A DNA stretch of 56,844 bases from JBFHES01 sp041584015 (GCA_041584015.1 JBFHES010000002.1:1-56844); one strand, 5' to 3'; shown: positions 45,166 to 53,389, counted from the stretch's first letter. Notes: a model not told the origin generated them from the letters alone. Numbers and translations are program-made.

Positions 45166-45215
45166 GTTTGTATTGGTTTATTGTTTGTAGTACATGGTGA
45201 TAGTTTGGTTACATC

Positions 45216-45250
45216 TCAACTGACAACCTATAACCGATAACTCACAACTG
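45216..45250. repeat. Heptanucleotide tandem array, 5 units
   Basis: On the minus strand, one base after the TAA of the 86-residue gene: CAGTTGT, GAGTTAT, CGGTTAT, AGGTTGT, CAGTTGA. Same period as the arrays at 43747-43844 and 50995-51036 but a different unit sequence. Confidence 0.65.
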
Positions 45251-45251
45251 T

Positions 45252-45512
45252 TTAGATATCGTTCCATCTTCCATCAGAATAGGCTTGTTGAACAAAAAGC
45301 CCTCGATCAACACCCATCCTGAAGTTGCCATCTTCATCCCGGTTATTGATGTCCTGTGCCCAGTAGATCATCCCTCCTGATATCACAATGGAATGGCTAT
45401 TTCCCATACTATCAAAAACGGTGGGTGACATAAAGGTCTTCATGCCATCAACATTCTGATCTGACCGGGTATCAACTGCCCCTTGAACTTGCTTTGCTTG
45501 TATCTGTTCCAT
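45252..45512 (-). CDS. Small fibre-associated protein
   Basis: This 86-residue protein is of unknown family. Phrases such as VDTRSDQNVDGMKTFMSPTV and GNSHSIVISGGMIYWAQDIN recall terminal pieces of phage fibre or spike proteins. It lies directly downstream of the fibre-like gene, separated by a 113-bp gap with a strong inverted repeat. It could be the tip of the adhesion structure (inference). Confidence 0.5.
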   Translation of the reverse strand: MEQIQAKQVQGAVDTRSDQNVDGMKTFMSPTVFDSMGNSHSIVISGGMIYWAQDINNRDEDGNFRMGVDRGLFVQQAYSDGRWNDI

Positions 45513-45530
45513 TGCCCTGAGTTGGAAAAG

Positions 45531-45615
45531 AAGCCGGGTGACCAGCTTAAATTAAACCACTAACTATGAATGAGAATCTCTACTTTCTCGTATCGTGGCC
45601 AGTCACCCTTAGCTT
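45531..45615 (-). terminator. Long-range inverted repeat with terminator-like end
   Basis: GGGTGAC (45536-45542) and GTCACCC (45602-45608) pair, flanked by AAGCC and AGCTT. The 59-nt loop holds a smaller AGAAA/TTTCT stem. On the minus strand the distal arm is followed by GGCTTCTTTTCC. It may be a terminator or a structured regulator between the fibre-like gene and the lysis genes. Confidence 0.45.
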
Positions 45616-45625
45616 CAGTTATTGT

Positions 45626-46462
45626 TTAGTACTTGTAAATCACAAAGATTTCATCTGATGCCTCAGTCTCGTAAGGAACATTGATCAATACACCCGTTGT
45701 ACCTGCAGCCCAGTTCACTCTGTCAACTCGAATTGGTCCGAAGAATACCAGCACTTCAAATCCATCCTTGATATTCTGTGAAACATTCACAGTAAAATCC
45801 TGGTTTGCCGGAGAAACAATGCCACTGAAAGTCTCTTTTGTTTCTGTGAATTGATCTTCCTTAGAGTTTGCCGCCGCTTGTGCAGCATTCGCAGCATTCA
45901 GCGCATTGGTAGCAGTTGTCTGGGCATTACTGATATTGGTAACATTGTTGTTGACCGTTGACTCAAGGTCATCCAAATCAACTGGCTGTGTTACCGAGAT
46001 AAAACCAAGCTTGGCTTTCTCAGCATCGGTGAACGCATTGGTATCAGCATTGCTTTCATAAGCTGTTTTGATTGCCGATGCGGTCATGGCATTGTCGAAG
46101 AGATCTTGATCTGCCACCTTCTGGAAAGTACTAGTGGATCCCTGACCATTAGTAACCGCTGTTACAAGGTAAAGTGCCCACTTACCATCGCCATCATCTT
46201 CAACAAACACACGGTCTGATACTAACAGTCCACTCAATGCATCACGTGCCGGGATGTCTGCTACGTTAAAACCATTCTGTGCGCCAGAAATCATGGCATC
46301 AACTTCCGCCTTGTTGTATACATCAAGGTTCGTTCGAGCCTGTCCTGTGTTAGTTAGATCACTAAGGTTATTCGCCTTTAGTAACACCTCGTTTAGGTTC
46401 GCCTTTGCAGCTAAATCCGAAACCAGGTTTAAAATTTGTTTTTGTTTGATGAAATCACTCAT
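45626..46462 (-). CDS. Phage fibre/spike-like protein
   Basis: This 278-residue protein has fibre hallmarks: LLKANNLSDLTNTGQARTNL near the N-terminus (a phrase typical of tail-fibre attachment regions), YNKAEVDAMISGA, FTDAEKAKLGFIS, an Ala/Asn-rich coiled coil (TTATNALNAANAAQAAANSK), and a C-terminal beta domain (FSGIVSPANQDFTVNVSQN to the end). It probably forms a trimeric receptor-binding fibre or spike. No tail genes are nearby, so it would attach to a vertex rather than a baseplate if the tailless model is right. Confidence 0.75.
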   Translation of the reverse strand: MSDFIKQKQILNLVSDLAAKANLNEVLLKANNLSDLTNTGQARTNLDVYNKAEVDAMISGAQNGFNVADIPARDALSGLLVSDRVFVEDDGDGKWALYLVTAVTNGQGSTSTFQKVADQDLFDNAMTASAIKTAYESNADTNAFTDAEKAKLGFISVTQPVDLDDLESTVNNNVTNISNAQTTATNALNAANAAQAAANSKEDQFTETKETFSGIVSPANQDFTVNVSQNIKDGFEVLVFFGPIRVDRVNWAAGTTGVLINVPYETEASDEIFVIYKY

Positions 46463-46491
46463 GTTTGATTCTGTTTATTGGTTAATAAAAA

Positions 46492-46920
46492 CTACTGTGT
46501 TATTTGATATCTTAATCGTACTGTATCTGAGGGTTCCAACTCGAAGCTGCCATGCCAGTAAAGGGTGCTTCCAATGATGTGATAGCTAAGCTGAGGGTGT
46601 GATTCATAATAAACCCCATTGACCGTAAGTAGCAGGTTAGCCCCTTCTGGAATCGCTGTTTCCAATTCAATCTCTGTTTGTCCAGCCACGTTAACAGTAA
46701 GCAAGTAATCCTGCCAGGTAAAAACGGTTCCTGTTGACGAGCCACTACCTGCACTACCACCACCAGCGTTAACCACTGCCGTATCGAATGAACTGATCCG
46801 GTATGCTTCTCCTTCAAAGTCGATCTCATCGTTTGTAGGATCACCCAGAATTTCAAGAATATCCTGTAGGGTAAAGTCTTTACTTTCTCCATCGATTACT
46901 TTTTTTAATGTAAATGTCAT
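46492..46920 (-). CDS. Beta-rich fibre-associated protein
   Basis: This 142-residue protein has a short charged N-terminal region with LQDILEILGDPTNDEIDFEG, a Gly/Ser linker (AGGGSAGSGSSTG), and a C-terminal beta domain. LETAIPEGANLLLTVNGVYY and YWHGSFELEPSDTVRLRYQI match the repeating unit seen at the ends of phage fibres. It lies directly upstream of the fibre-like gene. It may be a receptor-binding or fibre base protein. Confidence 0.6.
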   Translation of the reverse strand: MTFTLKKVIDGESKDFTLQDILEILGDPTNDEIDFEGEAYRISSFDTAVVNAGGGSAGSGSSTGTVFTWQDYLLTVNVAGQTEIELETAIPEGANLLLTVNGVYYESHPQLSYHIIGSTLYWHGSFELEPSDTVRLRYQITQ

Positions 46921-46926
46921 ATCCTA

Positions 46927-47772
46927 TTACCATCCTGCATGCGTTCCCATTAAGCCTACTTCTGTTGCTCCCTGGTAGATTTTAATTCCATTATTCACAA
47001 GGTGTGCTGAACTATTGAACAGGTGGATCGCACCTGCACCAACCCAAAATCGCAGGATTCTGCTGTTTTGCTTTTCATAGATTTTCTTAATCGCACCCTC
47101 TGGAATCTCTTGGTTTAGTCGGATCATTACCTCCAGGTATTTCACTCCCTTATTATCGACTTGTTGTTTTCCCGTTGCCCAACCGAGGAACGTTCTGGCT
47201 TTGGCCGTTGCCAGAATGTTTGAATCAAAACTAAACACACCTTTTGATGAATCCGGTGTGCTTCTGAGTCGAACATCTTTGCTCGTTGCAATGAGTTTAC
47301 CTTTCAATGTGTTTTGTGATCCAGCTGACGCATTCCCTGATTTTGTCTGGCTGAGTATCCGAATAAAGGTTTGGTATTCTTCGGTGTCCAGTTCACTTTG
47401 TAAATCACTCAATAGATCACGGTTGTACAGCTTTCGATAGGTCTTTTGAACTTCTTTCCAATTCGTAATTTTTCTGGCTGCCTCGTAGATTTCTTTCTCA
47501 TTGGTTTGATCAATGGAGCGCATCCATTTGATCCCAGAGGTATTCATCGCATTGTGAAGTACTGCTGCTTGCTGCATGTTGGGATCGGTCATCATGGCTC
47601 CTTCAGCGTGCTGCCGTTTCATCTTTTGAATAACAGGTGCAAGAACAAACTTATACCCAGCGAAGCCCACTGCACCATAAAACCCCCAAGTCAAGACTCT
47701 TTTCTTTAGCCCGTCCACATCCTCAATGGGTTTTAGTTTAAGGTATTTGTTTGTATGTTTCTGCTCTGTCAT
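46927..47772 (-). CDS. Membrane protein with annexin-like and SH3-like segments
   Basis: This 281-residue protein has an N-terminal hydrophobic helix (VLTWGFYGAVGFAGYKFVLA) and a helical stretch KWMRSIDQTNEKEIYEAARK then YRKLYNRDLLSDLQSELDTE, which resembles an annexin repeat unit. A beta domain with VRLRSTPDSSKG and TFLGWATGKQQ resembles bacterial SH3 domains. It ends with a Gly-rich tail after another hydrophobic patch. A particle membrane or wall-contact protein is plausible. It overlaps the 53-residue gene upstream by 35 bp. Confidence 0.5.
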   Translation of the reverse strand: MTEQKHTNKYLKLKPIEDVDGLKKRVLTWGFYGAVGFAGYKFVLAPVIQKMKRQHAEGAMMTDPNMQQAAVLHNAMNTSGIKWMRSIDQTNEKEIYEAARKITNWKEVQKTYRKLYNRDLLSDLQSELDTEEYQTFIRILSQTKSGNASAGSQNTLKGKLIATSKDVRLRSTPDSSKGVFSFDSNILATAKARTFLGWATGKQQVDNKGVKYLEVMIRLNQEIPEGAIKKIYEKQNSRILRFWVGAGAIHLFNSSAHLVNNGIKIYQGATEVGLMGTHAGW

Positions 47773-47899
47773 TGTTTTGTTCCTGTTTTTTGGATTTGCT
47801 GATCATTGGTTCAAGGACAAACTCCTTTATTGCCCAGAGTGCCGAGAACCATAAAATGGAGTTGATGTATTTCTTTCCCTTGTTTTCATGCTTGTTCAT
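47738..47899 (-). CDS. Small single-helix membrane protein, 53 residues
   Basis: This short ORF starts MNKHENKGKKYINSILWFSA and continues as one hydrophobic helix (about residues 10-33) with a charged tail. It fits exactly between the 58-residue gene and the 281-residue gene, overlapping the latter by 35 bp. The topology is like the N-terminus of that larger protein. Translation is likely but unproven. Confidence 0.5.
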   Translation of the reverse strand: MNKHENKGKKYINSILWFSALWAIKEFVLEPMISKSKKQEQNNDRAETYKQIP

Positions 47900-47903
47900 G
47901 GAT

Positions 47904-48080
47904 TTATAAAAACATCTTTGCTTTTTTTACCAGACCAGGCTTTTCTTTCACAGCCTTTGCAAATAGCAATAGCTCGTCAGCTGAAACCGATTTCTTAATG
48001 TCGAACATGGCAGCCAGGATCTTCTTTGCTTCTGCATTGTCCTTGGCTTGTATTTTTACTTTGAATTCGAATGATGCCAT
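47904..48080 (-). CDS. Small soluble protein, 58 residues
   Basis: This short ORF starts MASFEFKVKIQAKDNAEAKK, with one amphipathic strand and two helices, ending in KPGLVKKAKMFL. It begins 4 bp after the coiled-coil gene stop and ends 4 bp before the next start, so it fits the operon tightly. The N-terminal strand-helix pattern recalls small ferredoxin-like folds. Function is unknown. Confidence 0.55.
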   Translation of the reverse strand: MASFEFKVKIQAKDNAEAKKILAAMFDIKKSVSADELLLFAKAVKEKPGLVKKAKMFL

Positions 48081-48084
48081 CGTT

Positions 48085-49059
48085 TTATTCTTTTTGTTGG
48101 TTTAATTGCTTTACTAATTGTTCTGCCAGTGCAGGGTACTGTTCAATCTCGGAGAATATGAAAAAGAGATTGGCCAGGGTTTGATTATCAACCGAGCTGA
48201 GAAACGCATTGATCAGCGAAATCAACTCTTCCCGTTTTTGCTGTGTAGGATCAGAAGAGTCTTCTACAATACCACTTTGATCATCCTGTTGGTGTCCATC
48301 CTGTAATTGCTTTGAATTACCTTCCTCAGATGCTATCAATCCAGCCAGAGGTTCTTTCAGCTTCGACTTTTCCAGTCCAAGGCTTTCCAGAATGTCACCT
48401 GTTAAGCCTGCCCAGTAGCGAATGTTTTTCTTGGACTCAAGAACACCGTTGAGTTCTTCTTTTTCTTTGATGTGCTGGTCGTTCTCATCTTCAAGTTGCT
48501 GGATGGTTTCACGGAGCGTTTCAATTTCCTTCGCACTGGTTTCTAACTCTGATTGAAGCTCCTGCAGTTTCCTTGCAGTTCTATCTTCTTCCAGCTTCTT
48601 GTTGATGTACTCTTCAACTCCAACTTGTCCAAAACCCGTAAATCCATTCATTACAGGTTGTGATTGTCCGTTGATTCTTGGAGCATTGTTTGAAAATTCC
48701 TGTATGGGTTGACTGTTTGTTTGAAAATTCCTGTCATTTTCATGTACATTCTGACCAAATGATTGAATTTCATTGTCATTTCCATGTATGTTTTTGACAG
48801 GATCTTGACTTTTTATATCAAAACTTTCTTCATAAACTTTCTTTTTTCCATCAGACTTTACGACTACCATAATCTTATCCGGCTGATAGTATTCTGCTGT
48901 GGTACGAAGCGCATTGATAACTTCCAAACCCTGGTTCTTTGCTACCTCTTTATCCTTACCCTTGACAATGAAATGGACTGTGATAAAGACTTCGCTGCCA
49001 CTTCGCCTGCCACGTCTGTACGCATTTTGATAAAGCCGATCAAAAAACAACTTATACAT
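48085..49059 (-). CDS. Coiled-coil protein of virus-like module
   Basis: This 324-residue protein has a basic N-terminal domain (residues 1-80, GSEVFITVHFIVKGKDKEVA) of alpha/beta type. An Asn/Gln-rich linker follows (residues 85-145), then a long coiled coil (about 150-215, KLQELQSELETSAKEIETLR), and an acidic, Gln-rich C-terminal part. No family recognised. It overlaps the 112-residue gene by 8 bp. Coiled coil plus disordered linker suggests a structural or scaffolding role (inference). Confidence 0.5.
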   Translation of the reverse strand: MYKLFFDRLYQNAYRRGRRSGSEVFITVHFIVKGKDKEVAKNQGLEVINALRTTAEYYQPDKIMVVVKSDGKKKVYEESFDIKSQDPVKNIHGNDNEIQSFGQNVHENDRNFQTNSQPIQEFSNNAPRINGQSQPVMNGFTGFGQVGVEEYINKKLEEDRTARKLQELQSELETSAKEIETLRETIQQLEDENDQHIKEKEELNGVLESKKNIRYWAGLTGDILESLGLEKSKLKEPLAGLIASEEGNSKQLQDGHQQDDQSGIVEDSSDPTQQKREELISLINAFLSSVDNQTLANLFFIFSEIEQYPALAEQLVKQLNQQKE

Positions 49060-49390
49060 GCTGACCTCCCTTGTCTTGTGGGATTACCCTGATGAAATCA
49101 AGTCGAATGTCATCCTGGCTGTTGGACTCAATAATGGTCATGCCACTGAACTCCTTTGCCAGTGCTTCTGAAGGTTGCTCAACAGGACTAATGAAGATTT
49201 CTGTATCGCTATGAATGATCATGTATCCTGGTATGCTTTCACTAACCAGAAACAAGTATTCATTATAGGCTCCAATGTATTCTTTCTGGATTCCGGATTC
49301 TACTTCAACGGTCATTGCCAGCATGTGAAACTTTTCAATACCCAGCTCATTCATCCTTTGCTCAATATGTTTGATTTTATCTGTAGCCAT
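49052..49390 (-). CDS. Small alpha/beta protein of unknown function
   Basis: This 112-residue protein starts with a helical N-terminus (HIEQRMNELGIEKFHM), then strands (LAMTVEVESGIQKEYIGAYN, EYLFLVSESIPGYMIIHSD). No family recognised. It shares one base with the gene upstream and overlaps the coiled-coil gene by 8 bp. Confidence 0.5.
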   Translation of the reverse strand: MATDKIKHIEQRMNELGIEKFHMLAMTVEVESGIQKEYIGAYNEYLFLVSESIPGYMIIHSDTEIFISPVEQPSEALAKEFSGMTIIESNSQDDIRLDFIRVIPQDKGGQHV

Positions 49391-49803
49391 TATTGGGTCT
49401 CCTTCTTTTTACAAAGCATGGTCAGCTTAACCTGGTAAGGCAAAAACTGGTCATGTTCATCTTTCATTAAGCTTGCATCCCGGTAATATCCTGTAAAGAT
49501 TGAGTTAGCCTCAATTGAAGCATTGAGCTTCATTGTGCCATCCATGTGATCGTTCAAGTCAGGATTATAGGACACCGTAGTATGCACTATATGTCCTTTT
49601 CGGTTGTTTACACTCACACTCAACTCACCGCATTCAATTACCGGATTGTCACTAGTTCCTTCCGGCACACATACAATGTTCATTTCCTGAATTATTTCCA
49701 GGTGTTTGGGTAGTTTATAGCTGAACTTTAGGATATAACCTTCCTGGCGAACATTCAGTTTAATCACTTTCCAAAATGTGCTATGTGTGTTTTGAGCGCT
49801 CAT
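49390..49803 (-). CDS. Beta-rich particle protein candidate
   Basis: This 137-residue protein is dominated by alternating strands (GYILKFSYKLPKHLEIIQEM, GELSVSVNNRKGHIVHTTVS, LMKDEHDQFLPYQVKLTMLC), consistent with a single jelly-roll or similar sandwich. No family recognised. It lies 6 bp after the 122-residue beta-rich gene and is part of a run of small structural-looking genes. A minor capsid or vertex protein is possible (inference). Confidence 0.5.
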   Translation of the reverse strand: MSAQNTHSTFWKVIKLNVRQEGYILKFSYKLPKHLEIIQEMNIVCVPEGTSDNPVIECGELSVSVNNRKGHIVHTTVSYNPDLNDHMDGTMKLNASIEANSIFTGYYRDASLMKDEHDQFLPYQVKLTMLCKKKETQ

Positions 49804-49809
49804 TTTTGA

Positions 49810-50178
49810 TTAATGTTTTTCCTCCAGTCGCAGGTATAGTTTTGCAACGTATGGATAGCTGTCTGCTTTCCCCGAATCAGTCAATCGTCCTTCAATGCGG
49901 TTACCAGCTGCTTCCTCATTTACCTTATCATAAAAGCGTTCATTAGGAGATACATTCAGTCCTGTTGTGATCATCTTTACTTCAAAGTCTTCAGGGAAAA
50001 TTTCTTTGTCTGCAATCTTCATTTCCATGCATGTACCAGGTACTGCTTTGTCTTCAGGAAGAGATACAAACAAGCCGGTAATGCGTTTGTACATCTTATC
50101 ACAATCAGCTGTGAACTTGACTGAGTCATTGGCCTGTTCAATTGGTATCTTAATGAGTTGGTATTTGATCTGTTTCAT
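49810..50178 (-). CDS. Beta-rich particle protein candidate
   Basis: This 122-residue protein is mostly predicted beta strands (IKYQLIKIPIEQANDSVKFT, ITGLFVSLPEDKAV, MEMKIADKEIFPEDFEVKMI, YPYVAKLYLRLEE). The pattern resembles small capsid-associated sandwich proteins, but I do not recognise a family. It follows the terminator after the 244-residue candidate capsid gene. Confidence 0.5.
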   Translation of the reverse strand: MKQIKYQLIKIPIEQANDSVKFTADCDKMYKRITGLFVSLPEDKAVPGTCMEMKIADKEIFPEDFEVKMITTGLNVSPNERFYDKVNEEAAGNRIEGRLTDSGKADSYPYVAKLYLRLEEKH

Positions 50179-50197
50179 GTTTTGCTTTGTGATTTAA

Positions 50198-50229
50198 GGG
50201 AAAAGTGGACAGGGCTGTTGCCCCGTCCA
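50198..50229 (-). terminator. Strong hairpin after the candidate capsid gene
   Basis: On the minus strand TGGACGGGGC and GCCCTGTCCA form a 10-bp stem (one G-U pair) with an AACA loop, followed by CTTTTCCCTT. It lies in the 57-bp gap just downstream of the 244-residue gene, inside the operon, and would set different transcript levels on its two sides. Confidence 0.7.
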
Positions 50230-50235
50230 TTCAAT

Positions 50236-50970
50236 CTAGTACTTGGCAACTGACGTTCCGTATAAAATTGCTTTCATAAAGGATCTGTCAGGTGCATTTG
50301 CCCCCCATTCAATTTCAAAGTCCATTGGTTGCTGTGTCTCTATCATCTTTGGATTCACCAGTTCGAAATAACCCGTTCGTGTAGTCATATTAGCCGTATT
50401 AAATACTTCCAGTGACATGGATGGGATCAGGATCGATCCGTTGGCCACGAATTCAAATTCACCGTTTCGGATGAAATCCGGCAGAATTCCAAAGTTTACA
50501 TCTTTATAATCTTCATCTGCTGCTGCAACACCATAAAGCAATTGGATGCCTTTCAGCGTGAAGAAATTACCCTTCTCCAGTTTACCTCCTGAGATATTAC
50601 TCTTTCCGATCACTTTGTTGTCATCGTCCTGGAGCATCTTCACAATCTTGTTTCCGGATATCTCTCTTGAGATATAAAGAGCCGTGTCTACCAATTGCTT
50701 TGTTCGTCCCAGGAGTCCTTTTCGTGTTTCCACCGGAAGCTGTTTGAACCTTCGTTGGAAATCATCTCTGGAATTAGACTTACCTGCAACAGCCCGTTGT
50801 GTTGGGCTAAATACTTTTCGTGCCATGTTACGGCGACGTCTCGGGTTGCGCATGATGCGTCCCAATAGTTCTTCCTGCTCCTCTATGGAGTCCAGACCTG
50901 CCAATACCAATGAGTCTTCATACTCACTGTCGAATAAGGCATCATAATCTGTGTCGTTAAAATCTGACAT
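50236..50970 (-). CDS. Candidate major capsid protein of a tailless virus
   Basis: This 244-residue protein has an acidic N-terminus (residues 1-35). A basic segment follows (RNPRRRRNMARKVFSPTQRA and on), then a beta-rich remainder: FFTLKGIQLLYGVAAADE, FEFVANGSILIPSMSLEVF, TGYFELVNPKMIETQQPMDF. It lacks HK97-fold features. Size and composition suit a jelly-roll capsid protein as in small tailless phages. A strong terminator directly after the gene suits a highly expressed structural gene. I do not recognise it by homology; the call is an inference from context, fold impression and the missing tailed-phage genes. Confidence 0.4.
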   Translation of the reverse strand: MSDFNDTDYDALFDSEYEDSLVLAGLDSIEEQEELLGRIMRNPRRRRNMARKVFSPTQRAVAGKSNSRDDFQRRFKQLPVETRKGLLGRTKQLVDTALYISREISGNKIVKMLQDDDNKVIGKSNISGGKLEKGNFFTLKGIQLLYGVAAADEDYKDVNFGILPDFIRNGEFEFVANGSILIPSMSLEVFNTANMTTRTGYFELVNPKMIETQQPMDFEIEWGANAPDRSFMKAILYGTSVAKY

Positions 50971-50994
50971 GTTATTTGTTTTTTTATGGATTTA

Positions 50995-51036
50995 AATTCT
51001 TGTTACTTGCTACTCAGTACTTGCTACTAACTACTA
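50995..51036. repeat. Heptanucleotide tandem array, 6 units
   Basis: On the minus strand: TAGTAGT, TAGTAGC, AAGTACT, GAGTAGC, AAGTAAC, AAGAATT. The first unit contains the stop codon of the 163-residue gene, exactly as at 43844. Confidence 0.7.
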
Positions 51037-51525
51037 GAGGATCTCTACTTCCTGTATCTCCTCGTAATCTTCAAGGTTTTCCATTCCTGGTTGACTCACA
51101 TGAATGGTTTCGTATTCTCCGCCAGTTATGCGTGGCAGATCAGGATTGTAGCGTTCAGCACGAAGCAGTCCTTTGGCTGTTGAAAGGGCATCACTGGTTC
51201 CAAGGCCACTGAAGCCTGAAAGCAGGTCTTTTTTCAATAGCACTTTTACTCCCGAAGCAACACCGGATGCTGCAACTCCTGTGGCTAATAATTTGAGGTT
51301 GTCGTCTTTCAGAAGTGTTGCTCCAGCAATACCTGCCGAAAGTTGTACTACTGGTTTGGCCAGCGCTTTTGGGTTAATGCCCGGAAGGGTTTCATCTACT
51401 TTTAGGATTTTGTCCAGGGCTTTACCTGCAAGGTTTCCACCTATCATCCCAACTACGATCAGGGTAGGTGCTTTCATTTCTTCAAGAACTTGCTTGCCTG
51501 TGATTTTTGATTTTGTATTTGCCAT
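51034..51525 (-). CDS. Glycine/alanine-rich membrane protein
   Basis: This 163-residue protein has hydrophobic Gly/Ala-rich segments (APTLIVVGMIGGNLAGKAL, PVVQLSAGIAGATLLKD, LLATGVAASGVASGVKVLL) that could cross or line a membrane, and a soluble acidic tail (NLEDYEEIQEVEIL). No family recognised. It lies between the transglutaminase-like gene and the candidate capsid gene. Small glycine-rich membrane proteins in this position recall those of internal-membrane phages. Confidence 0.5.
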   Translation of the reverse strand: MANTKSKITGKQVLEEMKAPTLIVVGMIGGNLAGKALDKILKVDETLPGINPKALAKPVVQLSAGIAGATLLKDDNLKLLATGVAASGVASGVKVLLKKDLLSGFSGLGTSDALSTAKGLLRAERYNPDLPRITGGEYETIHVSQPGMENLEDYEEIQEVEIL

Positions 51526-51553
51526 ATCTATGGATTTAGGATTATTGTTCTTT

Positions 51554-53389
51554 TTAACTCAATTGGATTGTTTTGACTCTTGGAGTCTTGGTCTTTATGG
51601 TTTTCTTCCTGGTTGTTGGCTTTTTCTTTGCAGTTGTCCAGGTGTTTGATTTAGTCCCGCTTAAAGCTGCTTTGGGTTTGCTACTACCACTAAAAAGCAA
51701 GTAACTTGCACCAGCTACCAGGGCGGCACTTCCAACTGCTACCATTGGATTGTTTTTTAAAAAGCGCACCAGTTTATTTCCGCCTTCTGGTTTGCTTCCA
51801 TCGGCATTTCTTGACTTCATTTTATTAGGATAGTTATCCGGTAGCAGGTTATCCTGATCAGAATAAGTATCAATGGCAGAAGGATCACTAACCATGTTTT
51901 GGATATCCGTATCTGAAACATCTACTGATTCCTTTTCAGATGGATCCATCAGTCCGGCTTTCTTTAGGATCTTAACCACTGAAATGATGATTGGACTGGC
52001 AGTAGCCATAAGCGTTGCTGCACTTGCCGCCGATACAGGTTCTCCGAGCCCTTTCAACTCTCCGATTGAACCAAGTTCTCCACTAAGTCCTCCGGCCTTA
52101 CCATTGAGGATGGCTTTTTTTAGTGCTGATCTTCGTCCCTGAAGTTTGTCTGCAAAAAGGCTTTCTACTTTTTTTAGTGCCTCTTGTGATTGATTCCACT
52201 TCTCAGTGGAGATACCTTTTCGCTGGGCTTGTTCTTTTCCTGCATAAGCCCACTTTAGTTTAGAGGCCATGCCTTTTACATTCAGTTTTAAAGCAAGTAG
52301 AAAACCGTTTCTGGCTGCAATGGATACCGGGTTGAATCGAACGATGGCTTTACCAACTTTCTTCAATCCTTTACCAACGTTTTTGGCAGCCTTTCGAATG
52401 TTTTTAAAAAATCCTTTCCGGCTTCCTTTGTTCTTTCTTCGTTTGAAAAGTCTGCCCAGTAGGTCTTCATCATCCTCTTCATCATCCAATCCGGACACGC
52501 CCTGTTGCAGATTTAACTTGTCTTCATTTTGCTCCAGTATTTCCAGGGCGTGATCTCTCTGAGGTGTGTTCCAGTGCTCTATAGCGTAATCCAGCATTTT
52601 TAGGAAAGCCTCCGGGTCATCAATCAGCGCTATGGACTCCGGGTTATTGGCAACTGCATTACGGGTTGAAATTAAATGACGATAGAGTGCATTTAGTTCT
52701 TCTTTGCTATCAGTGCTACCAAGAGCTAATCCCTCCAGGTCACTGGCCATAACAACTGAATGCAGTTCTTCATCCACCGTGCCACTGAGCACAGCTATAT
52801 CTATTCCATCTATACTCATAGGGAAATCTTTTTTCTGTTTAAAGGGTTGTTCATAGTTGGCTTTGGAAAGCACCGGATCAATGATGTAGGTTCCGTTTTT
52901 GTGTGGGACAATCACATACACATGCTGGTATACATCCCGGTCGTATTTCGTTATCCTGAAACTGTGTGGGATTTTGAGATTGGTCAGTATTGACGACGCA
53001 AAAATGGAAAAGCAATCACAATCGATTCCTGTTTTTCTATCTTGCCAGCTTCTGGCTGGTGTTCTGAGCTGTTCCAGCCCTTTTTGATCAAGTTTATACT
53101 GGATGTGATTGTACAGGAATTCCCAAATTGATATACATGTTTTTTCAAGGTTTTTGCCGGAAAGTACAGGTGCAATCTGCTTTGTATCGGAAAGGTATTT
53201 CCAAACCACCTTTTTCATTAGCTCAACAGTTTGGCTTACTTCTCCATCTTCAATGATGATTCGGTCTTGCTTTTCCGGTGTTGGGAAATATTTGTTATAC
53301 CCCGCTCCATTTTGAATTGGTCGATAGCCACTAGTAACCTGCTTATCTGCTGGCATTGTCCGTCCTATATCCAGTGAGTCCTTTTTCAT
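51554..53389 (-). CDS. Transglutaminase-like protein with membrane segments
   Basis: This 611-residue protein has an N-terminal papain-like/transglutaminase core with a candidate triad: Cys in TGIDCDCFSIFASSIL (about 124-126), His in YQHVYVIVPHKNG (about 154) and Asp in YIIDPVL (about 170). A very basic stretch follows (about 310-340), then hydrophobic segments (ASAATLMATASPIIISVVKI and PMVAVGSAALVAGASYLLF), and a Lys/Thr-rich C-terminal tail. The enzyme may crosslink or cleave proteins during particle maturation or wall entry (inference). It overlaps the LEA14-like gene by one base. Confidence 0.75.
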   Translation of the reverse strand: MKKDSLDIGRTMPADKQVTSGYRPIQNGAGYNKYFPTPEKQDRIIIEDGEVSQTVELMKKVVWKYLSDTKQIAPVLSGKNLEKTCISIWEFLYNHIQYKLDQKGLEQLRTPARSWQDRKTGIDCDCFSIFASSILTNLKIPHSFRITKYDRDVYQHVYVIVPHKNGTYIIDPVLSKANYEQPFKQKKDFPMSIDGIDIAVLSGTVDEELHSVVMASDLEGLALGSTDSKEELNALYRHLISTRNAVANNPESIALIDDPEAFLKMLDYAIEHWNTPQRDHALEILEQNEDKLNLQQGVSGLDDEEDDEDLLGRLFKRRKNKGSRKGFFKNIRKAAKNVGKGLKKVGKAIVRFNPVSIAARNGFLLALKLNVKGMASKLKWAYAGKEQAQRKGISTEKWNQSQEALKKVESLFADKLQGRRSALKKAILNGKAGGLSGELGSIGELKGLGEPVSAASAATLMATASPIIISVVKILKKAGLMDPSEKESVDVSDTDIQNMVSDPSAIDTYSDQDNLLPDNYPNKMKSRNADGSKPEGGNKLVRFLKNNPMVAVGSAALVAGASYLLFSGSSKPKAALSGTKSNTWTTAKKKPTTRKKTIKTKTPRVKTIQLS

